Source: Terana coerulea (Eukaryota; Basidiomycota; Agaricomycetes; Polyporales; Phanerochaetaceae). Taken from it: DNA of 13,403 nt. This document shows positions 1-7,337 of this stretch, piece by piece. Where the stretch lies: the NCBI GenBank assembly GCA_024811115.1, contig JAKOGH010000494.1, forward strand, positions 1 to 13,403, written 5' to 3'. Below the pieces are notes generated by a model. It was not told the DNA's origin, did not search any database, and worked only from the letters and a program-made list of their open reading frames with translations. Position 1 is the first letter of the stretch. Each line of letters opens with the position of its first letter. A program made the position numbers and the translations under genes.

Positions 1-90
1 CCGGTCAGTTCATTACTCTGGGACAGTGGAGGTAGCCCTTTAAACAGACTCACGACAGCGATGCCTGTCTTTATATTCTCATTGAAGTGG

Positions 91-977
91 TCGGGAATCG
101 AAGCGTCAGGCAAGTGGTTGTCAACCAACATGCACATCGAAGCGACTGAACCTTTGATGAGTCGTGTATGTCGGGAATCGAACCCCCGTGCGTGTGTTAA
201 AAGATACTGCTGGTGTCAATGAAGGATACGTCCCGCAGCCAGGAATTGAACCCGGGACATGCTACAGAAGGAATAATCTGGGCTACTCGTCAGGAAGCGT
301 TTACTGAAAAAGTGGTCGGGAATCGAACCCGGGGGTGTCCGTAGAAGAGATAAAGGGATTGCTGGGAGTCTTTAAGAGAGGGGTATTCATATGAGCCGCA
401 ACCGGGAATTGAACCCGGGACGTGCTACAGAAGGGATAAAACGGGCTCGTCAGGAAATACTACCGCAAGAGTGGTCAGGAATCGAACCCGGGAGTATATG
501 GACTGCTGGGCATGAATATGCAGCGCGACAGGGAATCGAACCCGGGACGTGCTACAGAAGGGATACAATGGGTTCGTCGGGAAATATTACTGCAAGAGTG
601 GTCGGGGATCGAACCCGGGAGTATCTGTAGAAGAAATATGATGGACTGCTGGAGAGGAATATGCTGCGCGACCGGGAATTGAACCCGGGACGTACTACAG
701 ACGTGATAAATTAGACTCGTCAGGAAATATTACTGCAAGAGTGGTTGGGAATCGAACCCGGGAAGGTCTGTAGAAAGGGCTTGATGGACTGCTGGTGACA
801 GAGGGATATGCACCGCAGCCGAGAATTGAACCCGGGGCGTGCTAAAGTCTATATAAGAGGGAAATTGGGCGATTCGTCAGGAAGCGTTATGATGGTCGGG
901 AATTGAACCAGAGGGTGTTTGCGGAGGGGATGTAGCAGACTACCAATGATGATACACTCCGGGAATCAAACCTGGGG
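91..977. repeat. Tandem array of ~72-bp units carrying a tRNA T-arm/B-box-like motif
   Basis: About 13 copies of a motif close to CGGGAATCGAACCCGGG (plus strand) start near 91, 171, 240, 316, 402, 475, 530, 601, 672, 745, 820, 895 and 959, so the mean spacing is about 72 bp. On the minus strand the motif reads as GGTTCGATTCC or GGTTCAATTCC, which fits the Pol III B box and a tRNA T-arm with a 4-5 bp stem. Two unit types alternate through the middle (AATCGAA versus AATTGAA), giving a dimer of about 143 bp. The DNA between motifs is also conserved (for example CTACAGAAGGGATAAAA and AAATATTACTGCAAGAG), and the two types align with each other, so they share an ancestral monomer. I found no acceptor stem or A box, so these are not intact tRNA genes. 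The end copies are the most diverged. Function is unknown; it may be a tRNA- or SINE-derived satellite. Confidence 0.8.
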
Positions 978-1193
978 GTATTTACATACTCCCTATGGAA
1001 TGGAATGCTGGTCCGAGGCGCAAAAGTTCGGGATGCACCATGTAACACTGGAATGTGGCCAAAATTTGGACAATGAAATTGAGGGTGTTTCTAGTTTCTG
1101 GATGAATGTCAAGCACAAATATTTCACGAGCAAAAATCTGGAATCCTAATTGTATAACACGGGTTACACTTTGTGCCACCTAGGACCGTCCGT

Positions 1194-2501
1194 CTACTGG
1201 ATCCAGCCCTTCTCCCGGAATTGATTCAGCATGCCGATCGTCGTTTGTTCCAAGCTAATTTACTGCAGACCAAGGATACCGCTCGCTTTTGCGGTGTCAT
1301 AGCGAGTCGCGTACGTCGCCGTCTCGGGGTCATACGACGTGTTCCCTGCGGGCAACTTCGAATCGTACTTGTGCGCGGCGGACACTGGGCGCAGTAAACA
1401 TCAGCGACGCCAAAGTCAAGGGATCAATGTGGATATAGGCGCACCAAAGTCCTGCCAATTCCAGACACCCAGTGAGATGATGACGCGCTCGCCGCCCGCC
1501 GCCTCCTTGTGGAGCGCAAGGGCGTGCGCGAGGCCGAGGTCGCGAATATCAGCCCAGGAGGAGCTGCAATTCAAGGGTTGTCAACACGATCCCGAAGTCA
1601 TGATGCGTATGATATTGGCAGAAGACACATACGTGATCGCGAGAAGCTGCTCGTTAGTTTTGCTGCCCTTGACAACCGTGTTGTACCAATCGCTCACGCT
1701 GGTGTTCAAGTTCTCGAGCTTATCGACCTCGTGCAGGAACGGTCCATACACAAACGGCGGGTTTATCGTTACGACGTCGAAGTTAATCTTCTCCTTGTTG
1801 TTCTCCGCGAACGCCCACGCTGCACGCTCCGCCGAGGCCTTGCTCGCGCGGTACTTGTCCACGGCGGTGGCGGCCTCACCCTTATCTTCCACCTCCTTGA
1901 CGCTATGCGTGTCCCAGTCCACCTCAAGAGTAAATCCTGGGCGACGGTGACAGATTCACGACGGCGGCGCATGAAGAGGTGATGGCTCCCCGCTTGACGG
2001 TGTCGTTCGCATGTTTCAGTGCGGAGAGGAGGACGGAACCTGTGCCGGCAACGGTGGGAGCGATGAGTTCATGTGGGCCCTTCGCATTAGAGTGGCAAGG
2101 CGAGGTGGTATGCGCAATGGCATCAACACCGTTCACGGCTTCATCGAACGCGCCTTCCTATTGAAATGAGTAAAGTCGGTCAGCATAGGTTCCATTTCCT
2201 GATAGAGAACGTGTTATCGAATAAAAAGTGCAGTTTTAGGAAGCAGGAGATAGGATAGCGGTGGCGTGGTGAAATAAGTGAGCTGTACACATACCACAGT
2301 AATATTGGGGACGATGATGACTTCAAGCTAGTTATCATACTCCTTGAACGTCTCCTTCAAATAGCCAGCCTTGCTTTCGGAGCGGACAGTGCCGCGAACG
2401 GAGAAGCCCTGGCTAAGCAGAGTCTTGACCACCCAAAGCGCGACACAGCCGTTCGCACCAGTGACAAGGACCTTTCCTTTTGTGACTGCTGCCAGTGGCA
2501 T
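1194..2501 (-). pseudogene. Decayed extended SDR (NAD(P)-dependent aldehyde/ketone reductase, GRE2/dihydroflavonol-reductase-like)
   Basis: Read on the minus strand, four exons (2295-2501, 1633-2157, 1445-1563, 1194-1384) joined by introns of 137, 69 and 60 bp give about 346 codons, the usual size for this reductase family. The N-terminus has the nucleotide-binding motif VTGANGCVA (residues 13-21), then the catalytic ITSSCA stretch and YRASK (residues 171-175), followed by the INPPFVYGP and WADIRDLGLAHA blocks typical of the family. Three lesions break it: an in-frame TAG at 2328-2330 (codon 58), an extra T near 1926-1927 that brings TGA (1924-1926) into frame, and TAA at 1260-1262 replacing a codon 22 codons before the natural TAG end. 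The sequence before and after each lesion still reads as this family. Such enzymes reduce small aldehydes or ketones in the cytosol. The exact substrate cannot be told. Family assignment is firm; pseudogene status is very likely. Confidence 0.85.
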
Positions 2502-3398
2502 TATGGTCGTAGAGGCGATGTGGTGGTGGAAGATGCGAAATGAGGAGACAGTAGACCATGACGAACATTTATATGTTTGCAGGATGGGTCAGCACTGCGG
2601 TGCTCCCACTATTGTCGACACACCATTGCATTGCGGTCCCGCCTCTCAGATGCAGTAGTTAATCGTTAGGAGCCAATGGCTCGTGCAGAAAAGCAGAGAC
2701 GGATTGCAAGCGGACCAAGGGGCGTCCGATCAAAAGCGGACGCAGGCAGACGCTCCAGATCTGCCGCCGATGGCTTGCGCGCCACCGCGAGAACAAGGTT
2801 CGATTCCCCGCTCGGGAGTGATCGTAGTAGCAGCTCTGAAAAGAAAGACCTCTCGCTTGCCTGTCACTGCAGCACCAACCAAGTTCATGTAAAAGAATGC
2901 TATACCTGGATCTGCGGGATTCGATCTCAGGGTGTTGTAATGCGCGTGTGATGCCACTCGTTTAATCAAGTTGTGATGGGCCGGCGGGCCTCGGGGGTGC
3001 GCCCCTTCTTTCGTCTTTGTCCAGTAAATACGGATTCAATACTCAGTACTCAACATTCAGTATTCAATCCCGACTTGTCTGAACCATGGATCATGAGTGG
3101 TGCGTTTCATCAAGTCCTTGTAATCTGTGTAGGTTCTGATACTAAAAATGTCACAACTACGCTACACGGGATCATAAAGATACACTCAACATTCGACGCC
3201 GATCGGAGAGCAAGGCGCACGAGCGAACTTTATCGCCGAGTGAATAAGTTCAAACGTGTGTTTGCAAGCATAGCACGCTTCCGAGCTTCTTGACATAATC
3301 CATTTGGCCGTTCGAGCGCTGAGTTGTCAGCACAGAAGTTCTTATACCAGACGAGTAGCTCTCCACGCCAACCACACCGACCTGGCCCCCGTTCCGCC
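2502..3398. other. Intergenic spacer between divergent SDR pseudogene and esterase gene
   Basis: I found no convincing gene in these 897 bases. The spacer should contain the 5' regions of both flanking genes. It holds two adjacent perfect hairpins (2722-2765), a plus-strand B-box-like GGTTCGATTCC (2797-2807), and a stretch near 2913-2937 that resembles a diverged unit of the left-end array. Short ORFs around 2676-2969 overlap in several frames without protein-like composition. Confidence 0.5.
2722..2807 (+). other. Two perfect hairpins followed by a B-box-like motif (tRNA-like remnant or structured RNA candidate)
   Basis: GCGTCCG at 2722-2728 pairs perfectly with 2737-2743 across an 8-base loop. 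One base later GGCAGA at 2745-2750 pairs perfectly with 2760-2765 across a 9-base loop. A consensus B box, GGTTCGATTCC, follows at 2797-2807. The T stem that would surround it pairs at only about three of five positions, and no matching 5' acceptor strand is present, so this is not a functional tRNA. It could be a decayed tRNA-derived element or an unrelated structured RNA. The hairpins are directly visible; any function is a guess. Confidence 0.35.
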
Positions 3399-4665
3399 AT
3401 GCCCAATATCTTCGTCGTTGCTTTGGCTTGCCTGCTACAGCTGTGGTTGGCGCAAATAGCCGCAGCTCGCGGCAGGGCACCGCCTGGCGTATTGCACCGC
3501 CGCTCATACTTCTATGTCGGCGGTGAATATGTACCGCAGAACGCCTCGCAGCTCGCCCACGGGCAGATGTACGTCGAACACCTCGTCCCCGAGAAAGTGA
3601 CCCAGCGGTATCCCCTCGTCCTGATCCATGGACACGGCATGACCGGGACGAACTTCCTGAACACGCCTGACGGACGCTTGGGCTGGGCAGACCACTTCAT
3701 GAGCAAGGGCTACGAGGTGAGAACTACGACGCGAGCTGGCAGTCGATGTCGTAGCTGACCAGGTGTGTGGTGTAGATATACGTTGTTGACCATCCAGCGC
3801 GAGCCCGATCTGCATGGCAAGAGGGGATCGACGGCGCACTGTCGAGCTACGACACCGTCACGATCTCGTCGCACTTCACCGCTGTGCAGCTGTACAACCT
3901 GTGGCCGCAGGCCCGGTTGCATACGCAGTGGCCAGGCAACGGCACCGCGGGAGACCCCATCTTCGATGAGTTCTACAAGTCGACGCTGCAATCACTCGTC
4001 TCCGAGGCTGAGGGCAGCGTGAAGATGTTGGGTGCCGGCAGCGCTCTGCTCGACAAAATAGGAGTAAGTACTTCGCTCATTGCCCACTCTCCGCACACGC
4101 ACTCACAGGATCAAAGCCCGCAATCCTTCTCACGCACTCGCAGTCAGGCCAATACGGGTGGATCCTCGGCGATGCACGCCCTGAACTGGTCCGCGCCATA
4201 GTTGCCCTCGAGCCCGCCGGGCCGCCCTTCACGAACGCAGTAGTTCCACCACTCGGCCCAGCGCGTCCGTACGGGCTCACCGAAATCCCACTCACCTTCT
4301 CCCCGCCCATCAACTCTTCAGCAGATCTGCAACCCGTAGTGGTCAGCGCAGACCCAAGCACGAACTTTGCTTGCTTCCAGCAAGGCACCAATCCTCCGCG
4401 GAAGCTCGTCAACCTAGCGCACATCCCGACGCTTGTCGTGACGTCGCAGTCGAGCTATCATGCGATCTACGACAACTGCAGCGTGCAGTTTCTGGCGGAG
4501 GCTGGCGTCCCGGTGAGGCACATACAGTTGGCGGATGCTGGTATTTTTGGGAATGCCCACATGATGTTCTTGGAGCTGAACAACATCCGGATTGCTGAGG
4601 AAGTAGTCGAGAAATGGATAGGGAAACATTGCAGTAGATCCTGTGGTAGCATTGTGTTTAATTGA
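3399..4665 (+). CDS. Secreted alpha/beta hydrolase, esterase-713-like
   Basis: Three exons (3399-3716, 3776-4063, 4117-4665) encode 384 residues. Residues 1-23 form a clear signal peptide, which favours this ATG over an in-frame one at 3324. HGHGMTG (77-83) is the oxyanion-hole loop. THSQSG (208-213) is the nucleophile elbow, with Ser210 as nucleophile. Glu234 in ALEPAG is the likely acid and His350 in GNAHMMF the likely base; a Ser-Glu-His triad in this order is the hallmark of the esterase-713-like fungal and bacterial group. The product should be an extracellular esterase; the substrate is unknown. Intron 1 (59 bp) is GTGAGA..TAG. Intron 2 (53 bp) is best ended at an AAAG acceptor, because this gives the family sequence KIGPAILL. 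The CAG eight bases earlier would shift the frame. The gene looks intact. It converges on the eIF3g gene with 157 bp between stop codons. Confidence 0.87.
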
Positions 4666-4822
4666 TAGTCAACTGTGGAGCAGCCTTTGTTGCAAGAACT
4701 GTTATCTCAAGTCATACCTCTTGACCTTTGCCATCTGACTCTGGAAGTATTCAAATGAATGAGCATATATTACAACAATGGGTAATATCACATCCCGCAG
4801 ATGCACAATGGTCGTCCTATTT

Positions 4823-6024
4823 TTACCGTTGCTCTCTGGGCTCTGTGAATGGCCCGGTGTGAGCGACCACCAGGTGCAAGAATGAGCAGATGACGTACGC
4901 GACCACTGCACGCTCAGGATGAGGTTGTCGTAACCGCGGCCATGCAGCTTGTCCATAGCCTTCTGCGCGGCCGACTTTTCTTCGAAACTGACAAACGCGA
5001 AGCCCTTGCCGGCACCTGTCTCCCTATCGCGACCGACGTAGACCCTCGCCACGCGGCCGAATCCGCCGAACAGGTCGCGCAAGTCGTTCTCTTCGGTGTC
5101 CTCGCTGATGTTCGTGACACGCAGCGTGGGCATGTCGTCGCGATTGCCTCCTGGCCGGCCCATGGCCTCCCCGGCGCCGCGTCCGCCAGCACGCATAGAA
5201 GGAGGAACGTACTTGCCGCCGGTGGTGGGTGCGGACGGCTCCGCGGCATCGTTATCAGGGGAGGAGCGTCCGCTGCACATCGTGAGTACGGGTAACGTCC
5301 ATTGAGTGTACGATGGAACCTACCTGCGATGTCGACACCGGCGAGAGAGTCCTTGTATGGACATTTCGCGGTGAAGTGATCACCTTTACACAGACGACAC
5401 AGGACCTTGCCTGCACCAGCCTTTTGCAGGCTGGCCTTGACCGTTGCTTCTGCGGACGCTTCGGCTTCCGTTTGCTACACGCATTATCCACGGCTCAGCT
5501 CCCGCATTATAAGAAGAGTCAGGCGAGCGCACCTTGTTGCCGGCACTCAGCTTCAGCATGACCGCCTCTCCGACGGTGGTGGTCGCCCTGTCCGGCCCTG
5601 GCTTGTTGCCTTTCTCTTGCCCGAACTTTGCCCACGCTTTGCGCTCGGCGACGCTGTGGTCTACGACGGTCTTCTGCAACACCCGCTTGACCTTGCGTGT
5701 AATCTGCGTCGCGGCAAGTGTATCCCCGTTCAGGTCCTGTGGGCAATATGAAGCCAGTAATGGGAGGCGTACCTTGACCTTCTTGCCCTCATCGTTCACG
5801 GTGTACTCGACGGTCGTCCGGATCCCATTCTCGTCCACATAGTCTTCTCCTTTAGGCTGCTCTGCAAACCTCTGGCCTTAGTAATCACTCCGCCTACTCA
5901 GCCCGGCTTCAAGGCTCACCGAGCTCGTCGACGTCGTCCGCCCAGGAGGTTTTTGGTGCTCTACGCTTTGGTTAGCCTTGGATTGTCAGAATTTCGCATT
6001 GACGGGAACGTACGTGCTGGCCAT
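4823..6024 (-). CDS. TIF35: Eukaryotic translation initiation factor 3 subunit g
   Basis: Seven exons on the minus strand (6014-6024, 5920-5960, 5773-5861, 5533-5703, 5320-5474, 4899-5272, 4823-4842) total 861 nt, or 286 residues, normal for fungal eIF3g. The N-terminus has the SWADDVDEL motif; the basic [13 protein letters not shown] and [10 protein letters not shown] blocks follow. A zinc knuckle [13 protein letters not shown] spans residues 130-142. A C-terminal RRM has RNP2 LRVTNI (206-211) and RNP1 KGFAFVSF (245-252), and the protein ends WSQPREQR. The subunit is cytosolic, binds eIF3i within the eIF3 complex, and aids scanning and reinitiation. The first exon is only 11 nt. Intron 3 (69 bp) has no stop and is divisible by three. 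Intron 5 is unresolved: the best donor (GTAGGT at 5323) breaks the frame, whereas a poor GTTCCA donor at 5319 keeps it. The other introns are canonical. The start lies 117 bp from tRNA-Tyr. Confidence 0.93.
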
Positions 6025-6141
6025 GGTAGCGGCAAGATAGAGTATGTGAAAGCAGATGAGCAGAGACACTCGCGAGAAATCTCTTTGACCTCAAAACATT
6101 GCGCAATTCTCCTTATATACATTTGAAGACTACACAGGTAT

Positions 6142-6226
6142 CCTTCGATAGCTCAGTTGGAAGAGCGCGAGACTGTAATGGGATATATTAATCTTGAGGT
6201 CGCTGGTTCGATCCCGGCTCGAAGGA
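6142..6226 (+). tRNA. tRNA-Tyr (anticodon GTA) with 12-nt intron
   Basis: The acceptor stem CCTTCGA (6142-6148) pairs fully with TCGAAGG (6219-6225), followed by discriminator A. The D stem GCTC/GAGC, the anticodon stem CGAGA/TCTTG (one G-T pair) and the T stem GCTGG/CCGGC with loop TTCGATC are all present. The anticodon GTA is at 6175-6177. A 12-nt intron (6179-6190) sits one base 3' of the anticodon, the canonical place, as in most eukaryotic tRNA-Tyr genes. A run of four T follows directly. The D loop is short but acceptable. This appears to be a functional nuclear tRNA gene, upstream of and divergent from eIF3g. Confidence 0.95.
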
Positions 6227-6230
6227 TTTT
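6227..6230 (+). terminator. Pol III T-run terminator of tRNA-Tyr
   Basis: Four consecutive T residues begin at the base after the tRNA-Tyr discriminator, the standard minimal RNA polymerase III termination signal. A longer T-rich stretch about 15 bases downstream could act as a backup. Confidence 0.75.
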
Positions 6231-6399
6231 GTCAAGCCTCAAATTTTCTTTTTGTCGCTTTTCTCTACCCTGGTACGTAGGGATAAACAGGTTTCTGTCA
6301 TTCTACGTAACTTTTATAATTACTGGAACGCCACTCGTTGTGAATTTTCAGCAAATGCCCCAAACCACCTGGCAATATTTTGGCCCTAGCTGAGCACTG

Positions 6400-6407
6400 C
6401 CAACAAG
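6400..6407. repeat. Left target-site duplication of hAT-type element
   Basis: CCAACAAG here is repeated exactly at 6766-6773, immediately outside the two ends of the 6408-6765 element. Eight bases is the hallmark target duplication length of hAT transposons. The perfect match suggests a fairly recent insertion. Confidence 0.9.
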
Positions 6408-6765
6408 TAGTGATTGGCAAGGGTAAACCCTCCATGCTTAGAGGCTAACCCTTACCCTTACCCTCCAAAACCCTTACCCTTATGAAGGGTAAGGGTTGAG
6501 GGCTACCCTTAAACCCTTACCAAAATAGGCAGAAAATGGTGCTTTGAGTGCTTTTTTCATTCACTTATAATGTCAGCGTTCTATTTGAGTAGCTTGGATT
6601 GATATAGAAAGCACTCACAACACTTGCAGCCCTGTCCAGCAACATATCTGGTATTTGCGTGCAAACCTCTGCCAGATGAGGGTTAACTTTCTTCAACCCT
6701 TACCCTTACCCTTCATACCCTTACCCTTAACCCTTGGAGGGTTTGCAAACCCCTGCCTATCACTA
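6408..6765. mobile_element. Non-autonomous hAT-superfamily MITE, 358 bp
   Basis: The left end TAGTGATTGGCAAGGG is mirrored at the right end (the complement of the right end begins TAGTGATAGGCAGGGG), and both arms reach AAACCCTCC further in, giving imperfect terminal inverted repeats of about 26-30 bp. The terminal TAGTG fits the hAT end pattern YARNG, and the insert is bracketed by a perfect 8-bp duplication. The subterminal parts are full of CCCTTA repeats in both orientations, including a 13-bp perfect hairpin at 6469-6497. The AT-richer middle (about 6520-6660) codes for nothing, so mobility would need a hAT transposase from elsewhere in the genome. It sits between tRNA-Tyr and a decayed coding remnant and does not interrupt a recognised gene. 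The boundaries are unusually clear. Confidence 0.9.
6469..6497. repeat. Perfect 13-bp hairpin of CCCTTA repeats inside the MITE
   Basis: AACCCTTACCCTT at 6469-6481 is the exact reverse complement of 6485-6497, separated by ATG. It lies in the left subterminal region of the element. Subterminal repeats of this kind are usual transposase-binding sites in hAT elements; here that role is an inference. Confidence 0.8.
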
Positions 6766-6773
6766 CCAACAAG
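6766..6773. repeat. Right target-site duplication of hAT-type element
   Basis: This is an exact second copy of the CCAACAAG found at 6400-6407, abutting the right terminal inverted repeat. Confidence 0.9.
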
Positions 6774-6960
6774 CAGCCAACTCCAAGTCTTGCAACTTGG
6801 CACATGTTAAAATCATTGTGTTTACTGTCTCGGCTCAGGGTTTTGATCACTGATGACTTGTCCGTGCAGCGTAGGTACCAAGTATACGCATGCCAAAACT
6901 GGTAAAGCCACGCACAATGATGCAACATGGCTAGTTCGTTCATATGAGCGCTTACCGTAC

Positions 6961-7337
6961 TTACACTTCGACCATGGCGGCATCGAGAAAAACCCCAAAA
7001 TTTCCCATAACCTTGTACAGCGTCTGGAATGCATGCAAGCGTCTCCTGAGTGGTAGAATCGTCTTGTAATCGGTAAAATTGACAGAAGGCGTCCAATCTC
7101 CATAGTCGCCCGGGATCGTTTGTATGACACTTGTAATACACTTGTAATCAGCATCAAAGTGAGTTAGGAGCTGGTTCCAAGTTGACAGACCATCCCACCG
7201 CTTGTGGCCCGAGCAATTCTTGCCAGCTTCAGGATTATTCTCAGCTCTGCGTGCTATATCATTCTGAATTTCTTATATTGCTTCACATCTTTTTCTCTTG
7301 TCGAGTTTTTGCACAATAAAACTGGTTGATTATTTAA
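6961..7337 (-). pseudogene. Unrecognised coding remnant or orphan exon
   Basis: On the minus strand a frame runs from a possible TTCAG acceptor just above 7260 down to TAA at 6961-6963, about 100 codons. The translation looks like real protein, with segments such as HKRWDGLSTWNQLL, IPGDYGDWTPSVNF and LPLRRRLHAFQTLY. It has no in-frame ATG. Upstream (7264-7337) a different frame reads LLCKNSTREKDVKQYKKF and would join it smoothly if one base were missing near 7263; that piece is itself preceded by a TAG. The 3' end overlaps a possible donor GTAAGT. It may be one exon of a spliced gene or a decayed gene. I do not recognise the family. The other two minus frames are also open across much of the stretch, which weakens the case. 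Confidence 0.3.

Noticed and set aside
391..630. 79-codon frame in the array
   Set aside because: It is a translation of the tandem repeat; its repeated residues follow the DNA unit and resemble no protein.
91..977. Cluster of functional tRNA genes, or a CRISPR array
   Set aside because: Only the T-arm is conserved: acceptor strands do not pair at tRNA distance and no A box is seen. The sequence between motifs is itself repeated, unlike CRISPR spacers, and the genome is eukaryotic.
2328..2330. The reductase TAG removed as part of an intron
   Set aside because: The residues after the stop (LEVIIVPNIT) are a conserved part of the family, so an intron taking out the TAG would also remove coding sequence.
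2676..2969. Small ORFs of 69-91 codons
   Set aside because: Overlapping frames on both strands across a hairpin-rich spacer, with no protein-like composition.
6450..6735. Interstitial telomere repeat
   Set aside because: The unit is CCCTTA (TAAGGG on the other strand), not the fungal telomere CCCTAA/TTAGGG, and it lies inside a bounded hAT element.
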